Assembly (NCBI RefSeq): GCF_023161965.1 | Contig: NZ_JALNTY010000002.1 | Coordinates: forward strand, 78,018-142,017 | DNA: 64,000 bases | Origin: Anaerosoma tenue | Lineage (GTDB): Bacteria; Actinomycetota; Coriobacteriia; Anaerosomatales; Anaerosomataceae | Reading direction: 5' to 3' | Position numbers and translations under genes: made by a program | The notes under the pieces: generated by a model | Seen by the model: only the letters and a program-made list of their open reading frames with translations | Told to the model about the DNA's origin: nothing | Databases searched by the model: none | Shown: positions 16,974 through 27,048 of the stretch, piece after piece | Layout of the letters: every line of letters starts with the position of its first letter | Position numbering within the stretch: the stretch's first letter is position 1

Positions 16974-18448
16974 CCGACACGCCTGCCAACGAGGATAGAC
17001 TGGAATCACCCGAGGAGATGGCGTCGTTCGCCGGACCGGCGTCAAGGGCGCCGTTCTCGAGCGCCAAGCGTCTGGCTGCCGCACGGGCGCTCGCGCGCGC
17101 GTTGGCGGTGGCCCAGAACAACGACTCGCTCTATCCTCCCACCCATCCGCTGGTGGAGCAGTCCACCCGGGAGCTCGCCGAGGCCGCATCGGCCCTTGCT
17201 GAGATCGGCTTCGAGGAGATCACGCTCAACGTCTACAAGGCGACCCTCTTCATCGAGAACCAGGTGCTTCCCGAAGAGAGCGTGACGTACCGCAAGCTCA
17301 TCGAGGACCTGCTCGCCCGCGGGATCTCGGCCGTGACCATCTCTCTCGGCTTCTCACAGGCGCACGCCGCCACGTTGGCGTCGCTCCTCAACGAGGACTC
17401 CATCACCACGATCGAGGACGCACGCGCATACCTGAGCCACGCCGGCGTCACCAGCGTTTCCCTGGCCGAGACGAGCGACCTCGACGACGAGCTCCGCGCC
17501 GCCGAGGAGGCCGAGAACAAGGCCCGCGGGCGGGAGGTCTACGACCAGGGCGTGGAGCTCATGCGGGACGTCGAGACGCAGGCGAAGCTCGGCAAGGTCT
17601 TCGAGGTGGACGCGCTCCAGAAGATGGTGAGCGGGCTGCTCGACACGTTGTTCAAGGACCCCGCCGCGATCCTCGGGCTGGCGGCGATCAAGAGCCACGA
17701 CGACTACACGCTCAACCACTCGCTGAACGTCTGCATACTGTCGCTGTCGCTCGGCGCCTCGATCGGCCTCGATGCGGAATCGCTCAAGTCGCTCGGGCTT
17801 TCAGCGCTCCTCTACGATCTTGGCAAGGTGCGCATCCCCGAGGACATCCTGAACAAGGAAGGCCCTCTGAGCGCGGATGAGTGGCAGATCGTGAAGAGCC
17901 ACACCACCGAGGGCGCCGATCTGCTGAAGCGCATCCAGCTTGTCGACCAGATGCCGATGGTGGTGGCCTACGAGCACCACCAGCGCCATGATCTGCAGGG
18001 ATACCCGCGGGCGGACGCGCCACAGGAGCAGCATCTCTTCTCCAAGGTCGTGGCCCTGTGTGACGCATATGACGCGATGACCACGCGGCGGCCCTTCAGA
18101 CGTGAGATCAGGCCTGACAAGGCGCTGGCGGTGTTGATGCAGGGCCGCAACAAGGCATACGACCCGAGCGTCACGAAAGCCCTCGTGGCCATGCTCGGCA
18201 TCTATCCGATGGGCGCCGTGGTGACCATCAACGACGGATCGACGGCCATCGTGTTCAGGGTGAACAAGGACGATCTGCTGCGGCCCCGCGTGAAGCGCGT
18301 GATCGCGGCCGATGGCCGCTGGCTCGAGGATCCCGAGATCGTGGATCTGCGGCTCATAGACCCCGAGACCGGCACGTACGACCTCTCCATCACCGAGTGC
18401 ATCCCCGCCAGCGACGCGGGCATAGACGACGTCTGGCAGTACCTGTAG
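16970..18448 (+). CDS. HD-GYP-domain protein with altered catalytic motif
   Basis: 492 residues from a GTG. The N-terminal domain (~40-160, LARALAVAQNNDSLYPPTHPL) is shared with the upstream HEAT protein. A linker helix precedes the HD-GYP domain (~230-400). HD-GYP proteins hydrolyse cyclic-di-GMP, but here the HD dyad reads Y282-D283 (LLYDLGKVRIP instead of LLHDIGK) and HHExxDGxGYP reads HHQRHDLQGYP (residues 336-346). Loss of a metal-binding His and the Glu suggests weak or no phosphodiesterase activity and perhaps a c-di-GMP or protein-binding role. Overlaps the HEAT gene by four bases. Confidence 0.88.
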   Translation: MTDTPANEDRLESPEEMASFAGPASRAPFSSAKRLAAARALARALAVAQNNDSLYPPTHPLVEQSTRELAEAASALAEIGFEEITLNVYKATLFIENQVLPEESVTYRKLIEDLLARGISAVTISLGFSQAHAATLASLLNEDSITTIEDARAYLSHAGVTSVSLAETSDLDDELRAAEEAENKARGREVYDQGVELMRDVETQAKLGKVFEVDALQKMVSGLLDTLFKDPAAILGLAAIKSHDDYTLNHSLNVCILSLSLGASIGLDAESLKSLGLSALLYDLGKVRIPEDILNKEGPLSADEWQIVKSHTTEGADLLKRIQLVDQMPMVVAYEHHQRHDLQGYPRADAPQEQHLFSKVVALCDAYDAMTTRRPFRREIRPDKALAVLMQGRNKAYDPSVTKALVAMLGIYPMGAVVTINDGSTAIVFRVNKDDLLRPRVKRVIAADGRWLEDPEIVDLRLIDPETGTYDLSITECIPASDAGIDDVWQYL

Positions 18449-18467
18449 CATCTGTCCGCATCGACAA

Positions 18468-18497
18468 GGGCGCGGCTTCCATCGGAGCCGCGCCCTT
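18468..18497 (+). terminator. Rho-independent terminator, 10-bp GC stem
   Basis: GGGCGCGGCT pairs perfectly with AGCCGCGCCC around an 8-base loop and is followed by TTCTGT. It lies 20 bp after the HD-GYP stop and 30 bp beyond the stop of the opposing lipoprotein gene, so it may serve both. Confidence 0.8.
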
Positions 18498-18525
18498 CTG
18501 TACGCCCGATCACGGTGCGCCAACC

Positions 18526-18873
18526 TCACTCGAGCGCGTCTTCAACGTCCCTGAAGTCCGTATCGTCGGGCAGCGCCATCTCGTCGAGCTCACGGATGAT
18601 CGTCTCCAACTCGAGCGAGATCGCCTCCTGATCGTCCGGAGCGGGAAGCGGGTCATCGGGGGAGTAAGCGCTGTCAGAGGACCCGTCCGAGTCCACCGGG
18701 ACGGAGACGCTCGTATCCGCACTGTCGCCAACCCCGGAGTCCGCGTTCTGGTCGGACGGCGGCGAGACGGCCTCCGGGGAGGTCGCCTCATCCGTCGTCA
18801 CCCCTATGTCACACCCTGCCGTGAGCGCCATGACGACGATCAGCGCTCCGGCAGCGACAACGCGCATCCTCAC
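18526..18873 (-). CDS. Small secreted lipoprotein, unknown function
   Basis: 115 residues. The signal ends in the lipobox LTAGC, so Cys21 is expected to be lipid-anchored. The mature part is acidic and rich in Ser/Asp/Pro (disordered-looking), ending in a short predicted helix (ISLELETIIRELDEMA). No family recognised. Its start overlaps the stop of the upstream coiled-coil gene by four bases (ATGA), so they form one unit. Confidence 0.7.
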   Translation of the reverse strand: MRMRVVAAGALIVVMALTAGCDIGVTTDEATSPEAVSPPSDQNADSGVGDSADTSVSVPVDSDGSSDSAYSPDDPLPAPDDQEAISLELETIIRELDEMALPDDTDFRDVEDALE

Positions 18874-19409
18874 TCGGTGTCTTCCTCCACCTCGAGGTCC
18901 TCGGCGATATCCTGCAGGAGCTGTGCGGCCTCACGCAACTGGACCCTCGCCTGGTTCATCGTCCTCACCGAGATGCGGGCCTGGTTCCGCGCATTGAGGA
19001 ACGCTCCCCTGCGGTTGCCGGCATCCGGTACGCCGAGGAACTCACGGGCCGCGATCCGCTCCTGCTCGCGGGCCTGCGTCCGGAGCTGCTCGCACTCCTG
19101 CAGCATCTCACGGACCTGGGAGACGTCGCCGCCGGCCTGCTCGACGACACCGGCGAGCTGCATGATGCGCTCCTGCCTCTGCTCCATCGCGCGCAGCGCT
19201 TCATCGAAGCGTGTCGCGCGCCGCTGGAGCGCGAACTCGATCCGGTCCTGCAAGTAGGACGGCCCGGCCTGGTTAGGCGCAGCGGTGACCGCCGGACCGT
19301 TCTGGGCCACGGCGGATCCCTGGCCGGCAAGCGCCGCTGGCGCCGTGAAGGCGAGCGCCAGCACGGTGACCAGCGTCAACGCGAGCGTCCTTGAGAGACC
19401 CTTCTTCAT
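18870..19409 (-). CDS. Secreted coiled-coil protein, unknown function
   Basis: 179 residues. A clear signal peptide (MKKGLSRTLALTLVTVLALAFTAPAALAG) is followed by a Gln/Arg/Glu-rich helical region, residues ~60-175, rich in heptads (LQRRATRFDEALRAMEQRQERIMQL; VREMLQECEQLRTQAREQERIAARE). No enzyme motif. The ATG at 19409 has the best spacing to GGGGTG; ATG 19415 is an alternative. Lies just downstream of a two-component system on the same strand, with a 112 bp gap, and is coupled to the lipoprotein. A periplasm-like or wall-space sensor role is possible but unproven. Confidence 0.7.
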   Translation of the reverse strand: MKKGLSRTLALTLVTVLALAFTAPAALAGQGSAVAQNGPAVTAAPNQAGPSYLQDRIEFALQRRATRFDEALRAMEQRQERIMQLAGVVEQAGGDVSQVREMLQECEQLRTQAREQERIAAREFLGVPDAGNRRGAFLNARNQARISVRTMNQARVQLREAAQLLQDIAEDLEVEEDTE

Positions 19410-19521
19410 GATCATCACCCCATCGATAGTAACGTCTATCGCACGTGATAAGTCGCGGTCGTACACAAGGAAGTATCGGCGGCGAGGGTTGGAGCCGGAT
19501 GAAGCGGGTGTTGAGATACGG

Positions 19522-20976
19522 TTAAGGACCGGCCACGCCAACTGACGCGCCTGCGGCCACATCGTCGAGGGGCAGATCGACGACAAGCCGCGCGCCGCCG
19601 ATCGGCGAATCCTCGGCGCTGATCGAGCCTCCCATCGCCTCGGCAAGGCGCTTACAGATCGCAAGGCCCAGGCCGAACCCGCCGGTGGCCGGCGTGCGGC
19701 TGGGATCCAACCGTGTGAAGCGGTCGAACACCCGGTCGCGCTCGGACTCGGGTATGCCCGGTCCCGAGTCGTCCACGACGAGCGTCCACCGGCCGCCCTG
19801 CGCCTCCGCGCTCACACGGACCTCGCCTCCGGCGGGCGTGTACGCGAGCGCGTTGGATGCCAGCGCGGATGCCACCTGCAGGAGCCGGTCCGCATCGCCG
19901 CAGGGAGCCGGGCCGGCCAGGTCGTCCACATGGAAGCGTATCCCGAGCGCGAGCGCGGAGGACTCGTGGCGCGCACGAAGCGCCTCGGCAAGACCTGTGA
20001 TGTGTATCGGTTCGCGAGCCACCGCCACCCGCCCTGAGTCGAGGTCGGCAAGTGCGAGGAGCGTGCTCGTGAGCTCCATGAGGCGGCTGGCTTCATCGCG
20101 GATGATGCGGGCGAACCGCTCGCGCTTCTCGTCGGTGTCGGCCATCCCGTCGAGCAGCGCGCCTGCGTACCCCTGGATGGAGGTGATCGGCGTCCGCAAC
20201 TCGTGGGAGACGTCGCCCACGAACTCCTTCTGAGCCGAGTAGGCCGCGTGTACGCGGGCCGACATCGCGTTGAACGACCGCGCAAGCGCCCGCACCTCGG
20301 CATCGCCCTCCACCGCGACCTGACGCCCCCACGACCCCCCGGCGATCGCCTCGGCAGCGTCGCGGAGGCGCACCAGGGGCGCGGTGACCCTGCGCGCGGC
20401 AACCCCTCCCGCGAGCCACGCCCCGGCGATCGCGAGCAGCGCAGCCATGGCCCCTATGAGCGCCCCCGTGCGCAGCACGGGCACGGCCTCGCGGAGCGGC
20501 TGGATCGCCAGGAGATACCCGTCGCCAACGGGAGCGGCCACGACGATCACACGCCCCGCGCCCGACACGGCTTCCACCCCCGTGCGGACGCCCCGCACAT
20601 CGGACTCGCCGGTGAGACGGCCCACGTCGTACGTGACGGCGGCACCCTCGGCGGGGAGCGGATGCACCACGGCGCCCTCGCCGTCTACGAGTACGAGGCG
20701 GGCGTCGAGGAGGCGCCCCTCGACCTCGAAGAGCTGCGCGCGGAGGCCCGTGAGCGCCGGAGCGGAACCGGGCTCCACGTCGCCCGCGGTGGCCATGCCT
20801 TGCGCGATCGCGTACACCTGGCGCGAAAGCTCCGCGGTTCGCAGGGAGATCGTCGAGCCGAGCCACACGGCATAGAGCGCCACCACTGTGAGCGCCACGG
20901 AGACGGCGGCCACCGCGGCTACGGTGATGCGCACGCGTCGGGTGATACCCGGGTGCGCCTGCGCCGGCCCGGTCAT
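19522..20976 (-). CDS. HAMP-containing sensor histidine kinase
   Basis: 484 residues. There are two transmembrane segments (VRITVAAVAAVSVALTVVALYAVW near the start; ALIGAMAALLAIAGAWLAGG in the middle) around a ~130-residue extracytoplasmic sensor region. A HAMP linker follows, then an H-box DVSHELRTPITSIQGY with the phosphoryl-accepting His. The ATPase domain has an N-box ASNALAYTP, G1 DDSGPGIP and G2 GFGLGLAIC. It follows the response regulator gene by four bases, so the two are a cognate pair. The signal is unknown. Confidence 0.93.
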   Translation of the reverse strand: MTGPAQAHPGITRRVRITVAAVAAVSVALTVVALYAVWLGSTISLRTAELSRQVYAIAQGMATAGDVEPGSAPALTGLRAQLFEVEGRLLDARLVLVDGEGAVVHPLPAEGAAVTYDVGRLTGESDVRGVRTGVEAVSGAGRVIVVAAPVGDGYLLAIQPLREAVPVLRTGALIGAMAALLAIAGAWLAGGVAARRVTAPLVRLRDAAEAIAGGSWGRQVAVEGDAEVRALARSFNAMSARVHAAYSAQKEFVGDVSHELRTPITSIQGYAGALLDGMADTDEKRERFARIIRDEASRLMELTSTLLALADLDSGRVAVAREPIHITGLAEALRARHESSALALGIRFHVDDLAGPAPCGDADRLLQVASALASNALAYTPAGGEVRVSAEAQGGRWTLVVDDSGPGIPESERDRVFDRFTRLDPSRTPATGGFGLGLAICKRLAEAMGGSISAEDSPIGGARLVVDLPLDDVAAGASVGVAGP

Positions 20977-20980
20977 CTGA

Positions 20981-21664
<684 letters not shown>

Positions 21665-21768
21665 CTGCGGCCCCCTGTCCGTGTGGACTCAGTGTAACCC
21701 CTCGTGGGAGCGCACGGGGCGTATCGGAGTGTCGCGGGTCCACGTTGCGACGATGCGCAGCGGGGCTG

Positions 21769-22068
21769 CTACACGGCTTCCCGTCGTGCGACGCGCACCA
21801 GCCGTCCCACCGAACGGCCGACCCGGTACGCGATCTCAGGACCGAGCGAGCGGGAGCGTTCATGGGGTTCCGTCGGAAGCGTCCGGTCGTATCTGGCACG
21901 GGATACCGGGTCCGACAAGGTCTCGTAGGCTTCGATGAGCCGGCGTGCGGTATCGGCGTCACCGCCATGATCGGGGTGCGTGTCCCGCATCAGTCGGCGA
22001 TATGCGGCGGCTATGACCTGCTGAGAGGCGTCTCGCCGCACCTGCAGCAGCCGGTAGTGATCGGTCAC
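21769..22068 (-). CDS. Small J-domain (DnaJ-like) protein
   Basis: 99 residues from a GTG. Residues 1-65 form a J domain with the HPD tripeptide (YRRLMRDTHPDHGGDADTARRLIEAYETLSDPVSRARYD). No Gly/Phe, zinc-finger or substrate-binding domain follows, only an Arg-rich tail. Likely stimulates a DnaK/Hsp70 ATPase; the client is unknown. Divergent from the radical SAM gene. Confidence 0.82.
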   Translation of the reverse strand: MTDHYRLLQVRRDASQQVIAAAYRRLMRDTHPDHGGDADTARRLIEAYETLSDPVSRARYDRTLPTEPHERSRSLGPEIAYRVGRSVGRLVRVARREAV

Positions 22069-22349
22069 GTGCGCACGACCTCGCTTCGCGTACGGGGATC
22101 TCGGACAAGCGCGCTTCACGGCGCATCGTACCACTGCGAGACCCGTGACTGTGCGAGCAGCGTGGGTCCGACAGGAGCGACCCCGCTCCTCCATAAGGAT
22201 GGCATCCGAGGTGCTAGTGAGGCGTGGAGCCCCGGCGCTCCAGGCACCCCGAAAGGCGGTTCCGGCCCCTCGGAACACGCGGTTCCGGTGGTACCATGTT
22301 CAGTGTTCTAAAGGGACCACATGCGATGAACGACAGGAGATGCCCCCGA

Positions 22350-23870
22350 ATGAGCAGAGTCCTCTTCGTCACCCCGCCGTACAAGTGCTGGGGCCAGCAG
22401 ATGATCGGCAACTGGCCGCCGCTGCACCTCGTCTACCTCGCTGGCGCTGCGGTTCATGCCGGGCATGAGGCGAAGATCTACGACGCGATGTACAAGGACA
22501 CCTCGTACGACGAGATCCGGCACCAGGTGGAAACGTACAAGCCCGACGTGGTGATGTCGCTCGACTACCTCCCCGTCACTGGCGCGATCAGCACCTGCAC
22601 CGTTCCGGCCGCCGTGGAGGCCCTCCGGGTCGCCAAGCAGGTGAACCCCGATATCCATACGCTCATCGGCGGGCCTCACCCAACCTTCATGTATGAGGAG
22701 ATGCTCGCCGAGGAGGACAATCCTGTGGATGTCATCCTCCGCGGCGAGATGGAGGCGACCCTCGAGCAGCTGCTTGACGCGCTGGCCGAAGGAACACCGC
22801 TCGACGATGTCCAGGGCGTCGCGTTCGTGCGCGACGGGGAGATCGTGGCCACCCCTCAGCGGCCGCACATCCAGGACCTCGACACGCTCACGCCCGCATG
22901 GGACCTGCTCGACTGGGACGACTACCACTACAACATCGACCCCTGGGGCCGCATGGCCTCGATCCTCACCTCTCGCGGCTGCATGATGGGCTGCTCGTTC
23001 TGCAGCCAGCGGGTCTTCTGGCGCGGCGAGTGGCGCGCGCGTGACCCGCACAAGGTGATGGATGAGATCCGCCACCTCGTGGAGGAGTACGAGGTCGAGT
23101 TCATCACCATGATCGACGCGTACCCCACGCGGGACCGCGATCGCTGGGAGAAGATCCTCGACCTGCTGATCGAGGCCGACCTGGGTGTGCAGCTGCTCAT
23201 CGAGACCCGCGTGGAAGACATCATCCGCGACGAGGACATCCTGCATAAGTACGCCGACGCAGGGATCATGCACATCTACCTCGGCCTTGAGACGTCGACG
23301 GACGAACTGCTCAACAGCCTCAACAAGGGCACCACGATCGACATGAACGAGCACGCCGTGAAGATCCTCAAGCAGCACGACATCATGATCGAGGCGTCGT
23401 TCATGATCGGCTTCCCGGAGGAGACCTGGGACTCGATCAAGGAGACGGCGGCGATGGCGGCGCGGCTCAACCCGGATATCGCGGTCTTCCCCGTGCTCAC
23501 GCCGATGCCGTACACGTCGCTTTGGGACGAGGTGCACGACAGGATCCGGGTGTGGGATTACTCCAAGTACAACATCTCCACGCCGATCATCGAGCCGTAC
23601 AACATGTCACTGACCGATGTGACGATCGCGCTGGGACGCTGCTACATGACGTTCTACGCCAACAAGATGAACGAGATCCTGGCACTTCCCGAGGGCTTCA
23701 AGCGCAGCTACATGCTCTCGGCGATGAAGGTCATGATGCGCGACTACGGCGAGCAGTTCGACTTCCTCGGCATCGGCAAGGAGAAGATCGGCGAGATGCC
23801 CAAGAAGATGGCCGACGCGATGAAGAAGATCTCGGGCACCGAGAAGAGCGCAGAGAAGGCGGCCGAGTAG
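22350..23870 (+). CDS. B12-binding-domain radical SAM protein
   Basis: 506 residues. The N-terminal ~160 residues have the cobalamin-binding-like Rossmann domain of BchE-type enzymes (VLFVTPPY start, IGGPHPTFMYEEML, VDVILRGEME). The radical SAM core begins at ILTSRGCMMGCSFCSQ, the CX3CX2C motif for the [4Fe-4S] cluster, with later GLETSTDELL and ASFMIGFPEET. The family includes methyltransferases, cyclases and P-C bond enzymes; the substrate cannot be told from sequence. The tail is Lys/Glu-rich. An earlier ATG at 22326 is possible. A strong hairpin follows the stop. Confidence 0.88.
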   Translation: MSRVLFVTPPYKCWGQQMIGNWPPLHLVYLAGAAVHAGHEAKIYDAMYKDTSYDEIRHQVETYKPDVVMSLDYLPVTGAISTCTVPAAVEALRVAKQVNPDIHTLIGGPHPTFMYEEMLAEEDNPVDVILRGEMEATLEQLLDALAEGTPLDDVQGVAFVRDGEIVATPQRPHIQDLDTLTPAWDLLDWDDYHYNIDPWGRMASILTSRGCMMGCSFCSQRVFWRGEWRARDPHKVMDEIRHLVEEYEVEFITMIDAYPTRDRDRWEKILDLLIEADLGVQLLIETRVEDIIRDEDILHKYADAGIMHIYLGLETSTDELLNSLNKGTTIDMNEHAVKILKQHDIMIEASFMIGFPEETWDSIKETAAMAARLNPDIAVFPVLTPMPYTSLWDEVHDRIRVWDYSKYNISTPIIEPYNMSLTDVTIALGRCYMTFYANKMNEILALPEGFKRSYMLSAMKVMMRDYGEQFDFLGIGKEKIGEMPKKMADAMKKISGTEKSAEKAAE

Positions 23871-23903
23871 TCTCCCGGGCCAGCCTGGCAGCGGACGAAA
23901 CAC

Positions 23904-23934
23904 AAGGACGGCGGGCATACTGCCCGCCGTCCTT
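23904..23934. terminator. Bidirectional hairpin terminator, 13-bp stem
   Basis: AAGGACGGCGGGC pairs perfectly with GCCCGCCGTCCTT across a 5-base loop, between the radical SAM gene and the converging 695-residue cytochrome gene. The stem ends in AA/TT on both sides, allowing use from either direction. Confidence 0.85.
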
Positions 23935-23975
23935 CTCATTGCCGTTGCGGCACTACGCGTGATACGACCGTCGCC

Positions 23976-26063
23976 TCATCCGCCTGAGATGAACGCCCCT
24001 CCGTGCGGATCGAACACGCCGTTGTGGCAGCTCACGCACTCGGTGGCGTCGGTCGTAGTGGCTCCCGTGGGCTGATAGTCGTCCGTGAAGAGCGTGTCGT
24101 AGTAGTGGCAGACGCACCTGCCATGGTCTTCCTTGTACTCGAAGCCGAAGTTCGGCCTGATCGCAACGAGTTGCGGGCCGTGACACGACACGCACCGGAT
24201 GCTGTGCTCGCCCCGGGCCGTTGCCTCCCAGGCGGCGTGCGCGTCTACGTGGTAGGGATCGGGGGCGAGCGGGTCCATCGGCGCCACGTGGCAGCTCTCG
24301 CACGAGTCCGCACCGGCGGAATCACCGCATGCGTGGCACGAGCAGCCGGCGTGCTCTCCGGGCGCAACCGCCAAGAGGTCGCTCCCGTGACATGAGACGC
24401 AGCCGCTGCTCTTCGTCTCGATCGCAGGCGTGAGAGCGGCATGCCCGGCCGCGGGGTCGTGCCACTCTGCGAATCCCGCGCTTGAGTGACAGGCACCGAG
24501 ACACGTGACCGACGGCGCGACGGTCTCGTTATGGCAGGCGGCGCAACCGGGCGGCTCTTCACCGGACGCCCGGAAGTCGATCGCATGCATCCTCGTGACG
24601 TCCGTGCCGTGGCAGTTCGCCCCGAAGCAGGTGCCGCTGACCGTATGTGCGGCTACGCCCGCATGCTCTTGTTCGGCAGAAGCATGGCAGTCCTCACAGG
24701 TCTCAGCCGCCACATAGACGCCGGTGACGTGACATGAGACGCACGCGGTGTGCAGCTCCACCACGCCGGCAGTGTGGCAACCCGACTGCGTGCACGCCTC
24801 GCCGCCCTCGCTCGTGAGGGCCGGATGCGTGCTGGCATGCCCCACCGGAGCGCGCTGACCGTCATGGCAGCTCTCGCAGTCGCGAAGCGGCGCGGTGTCG
24901 TGGCAGTACACGCAGCCGCCGCTCACACCGTCGATATGGATCGACGCGAGGTTCGTGTCGTGGCATCCGGAGTCCGTGCAGAAGACCCTCGGGAGGTCGT
25001 GGCCGGTGAGAGGCTCGACGACCCGCTGGAGCGCCGAAGCGACCGAGGCGCGCACCGCAGGCGAGACGACCGCCGTGCCACCGAACACGTGGTAGGCGTC
25101 CACGCCCTCCTTGATCTCGCCGAGGAGTCTCCCGGTCTGTGCCGGCAGCTCGGCCGTACGGGTCATCAGAAGCACGGACCGGTTCTTGCCAAGGAGCGGA
25201 CCGGCGCACAGCGCGTCGGGGAACGACTCGCCCGTGGCGATGCCGAGGCGGTCCCACTGCATACCCATCGAGACGCCGTAGCGCGCGACCGCGATGGCCG
25301 TCTCGTAGCGGTTCGCGCCCGCGAGACGCGTACCGGCCCGAGCGCCGAGAGCGGTCTCAACGGAGGTGGGGACCACGCCGGTGCCCCCCAGGATGTCCAC
25401 GGCGTCCATCCCCGCCGAAAGCCGGAAGACGCCGGCGCCGTCGACGAGGACGAGCGGCATCCCCTGTGCGTACATGAGCGGAGCAGCGGCAAGAGCGTCG
25501 GCATAGCCCGTGCCCGTGGCTATGAACGCGCCCCCATCGTAGGCATCGCCCAGCATCTGGATGGTCTTGTCGGCGACCACCTTGGCGGTGGAGTAGCGAT
25601 CGGACCCGGCAAGGCGTTCGGCGCTGAGCCCCGCGGCTGTGAGCTGTGACTCACACCGCGCGGAGACCGCGCCGGTGCCCCCGAGGATGTAGACCTTCGT
25701 GGCGCCGAGACGCTCGATCTCGGCGAGCACCGGCGCCTCGATGCTGTCGCCGCCGGTGAGCAGGATCGGCCCCCTCACGGCTCCCGCGAGGGCGGAGCCG
25801 CCCAACGCGTCGGGGAAGTCCCTGCCGGTCGCCAGGACCACGCTCGTGGCCGTACCGAACCGCCGGGAGGCCTCGATCGCCGTTGTCACACGGTCGGGAC
25901 CCTGGATGGGGATAGCGACCGGGGTGACCACCTCGGCCATGGGGATGATTGACGCATCCGCCGCGGTCGCGGCACCCGGCATGGCGAACGCGAGCGCGAT
26001 CCCGGTTGCCAGCACCCCCGTTATCGCACGATGCCTGAACAGCGACCTTCGCATGCCTGCCAC
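23976..26063 (-). CDS. Cell-wall-binding (CWB2) multihaem c-type cytochrome, 695 aa
   Basis: A signal peptide (ends near AATA-ADAS) is followed by three CWB2 repeats, ~55-345, each with FPDAL/YADAL and ILGG/VFGG motifs that anchor proteins to wall polymers. The haem region starts at C362. Nine CXXCH sites are seen (CVYCH, CESCH, CVSCH, CEDCH, CAACH, CVSCH, CESCH, CVSCH, CVSCH). There are also three CX4CH (CTDSGCH, CTQSGCH, CFGANCH), one CX3CH (CLGACH) and two CXCH (CSCH, CVCH), so up to 15 haems. Many distal His are available. Exported, and matured by the ResB/CcsA pair encoded just upstream. A GTG start follows GGGGGAG. Paralogue of the 1163-residue cytochrome at the other end of the cluster. 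Confidence 0.92.
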   Translation of the reverse strand: MAGMRRSLFRHRAITGVLATGIALAFAMPGAATAADASIIPMAEVVTPVAIPIQGPDRVTTAIEASRRFGTATSVVLATGRDFPDALGGSALAGAVRGPILLTGGDSIEAPVLAEIERLGATKVYILGGTGAVSARCESQLTAAGLSAERLAGSDRYSTAKVVADKTIQMLGDAYDGGAFIATGTGYADALAAAPLMYAQGMPLVLVDGAGVFRLSAGMDAVDILGGTGVVPTSVETALGARAGTRLAGANRYETAIAVARYGVSMGMQWDRLGIATGESFPDALCAGPLLGKNRSVLLMTRTAELPAQTGRLLGEIKEGVDAYHVFGGTAVVSPAVRASVASALQRVVEPLTGHDLPRVFCTDSGCHDTNLASIHIDGVSGGCVYCHDTAPLRDCESCHDGQRAPVGHASTHPALTSEGGEACTQSGCHTAGVVELHTACVSCHVTGVYVAAETCEDCHASAEQEHAGVAAHTVSGTCFGANCHGTDVTRMHAIDFRASGEEPPGCAACHNETVAPSVTCLGACHSSAGFAEWHDPAAGHAALTPAIETKSSGCVSCHGSDLLAVAPGEHAGCSCHACGDSAGADSCESCHVAPMDPLAPDPYHVDAHAAWEATARGEHSIRCVSCHGPQLVAIRPNFGFEYKEDHGRCVCHYYDTLFTDDYQPTGATTTDATECVSCHNGVFDPHGGAFISGG

Positions 26064-26205
26064 GATCGGACTCCCCCTTCGCTGCCGCTCCCCGCATGTA
26101 ACAGGACGCCGCGGGCGTGCCCTCGGCCTCCGTCACGTAGGATACATGACGGCGCTGACACATAGGCCCGCCGCCCGATCCATGATCGGCCCTGCACGCA
26201 CGGCC

Positions 26206-27048
26206 TCAGAGGTCCTTGCCGAGCCCGCCGATCCCCGCGTGGGTGGTGTCGAAGACGGCGGGTATGCCGATGAGCGTGAAGAGCGAGAGCGGCATCGCGC
26301 AGATGGCCACCCACGCCAACCGCTCGCCGCCCCATTTGAGCGTGTAACGAAGGTGCAGGTAGACGGCGTAGATGATCCAGACGATCAGGCTCCAGGTCTC
26401 CACGGGATCCCAGCCCCAGTACCGGCCCCATGCCTCGTTAGCCCAGATGGCGCCGGTGACGATCATGATGCCCCAGAAGAAGAACCCCACAAGCACGTAG
26501 CTCACGGTGAGGTTCTCGAGCGCATCCTGGGCCGGCAACCGCTCGAAGCGCCGCGCCCACTCGCCCGTCTTGGAGCGTTCGCGGACCACGTACGCGATGG
26601 CCAGACCGAACGAGATCACGAACGCGCCGAACGCGAGATTGGCGAACACCACATGGATCGCCAGCCAGAAGCTCGTGAGCTTGCCGGTCATCGGCACTTC
26701 GGTCGTCTGTGCGAGCATCGCGCCGCCGAGCAGCAGCAGCGCAACCGGCATCACGCCGATGCCGGCGCTGGCAAGCCTCGGCTGCCGCCACGCCACGACC
26801 ACGAACGTGGCTACCACGAACAGCACCAGGGCCGCTGAGACCTCGTAGAAGCCGAGATAGGGGCCATGCCCTACCCTGACCCACCTGAGGCCGAGGGAGG
26901 CCGTCTGCGCCACCAGGCCGGCTGTGGCGACCACCACCGCGATGCGAATGAACCTCTCCTTGCTGAAGACCACACCGATCGCCGAGACGGCGGTCGCTCC
27001 GGCGTACAGGAGGAGGGTGACCCAGGTCATGATGATCTCGAAGGTCAC
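26206..27048 (-). CDS. ccsA: Cytochrome c biogenesis protein CcsA (ResC/CcsB type)
   Basis: 280 residues, about eight hydrophobic segments. The haem-handling WWD domain is visible as WANEAWGRYWGWDPVETWSLIVW, and conserved His lie in flanking helices (IHVVFANLAFGAFVISF; YLHLRYTLKW). With ResB it forms the system II haem exporter and ligase that attaches haem to apocytochromes outside the membrane. GTG start overlapping the resB stop (GTGA). Confidence 0.93.
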   Translation of the reverse strand: MTFEIIMTWVTLLLYAGATAVSAIGVVFSKERFIRIAVVVATAGLVAQTASLGLRWVRVGHGPYLGFYEVSAALVLFVVATFVVVAWRQPRLASAGIGVMPVALLLLGGAMLAQTTEVPMTGKLTSFWLAIHVVFANLAFGAFVISFGLAIAYVVRERSKTGEWARRFERLPAQDALENLTVSYVLVGFFFWGIMIVTGAIWANEAWGRYWGWDPVETWSLIVWIIYAVYLHLRYTLKWGGERLAWVAICAMPLSLFTLIGIPAVFDTTHAGIGGLGKDL

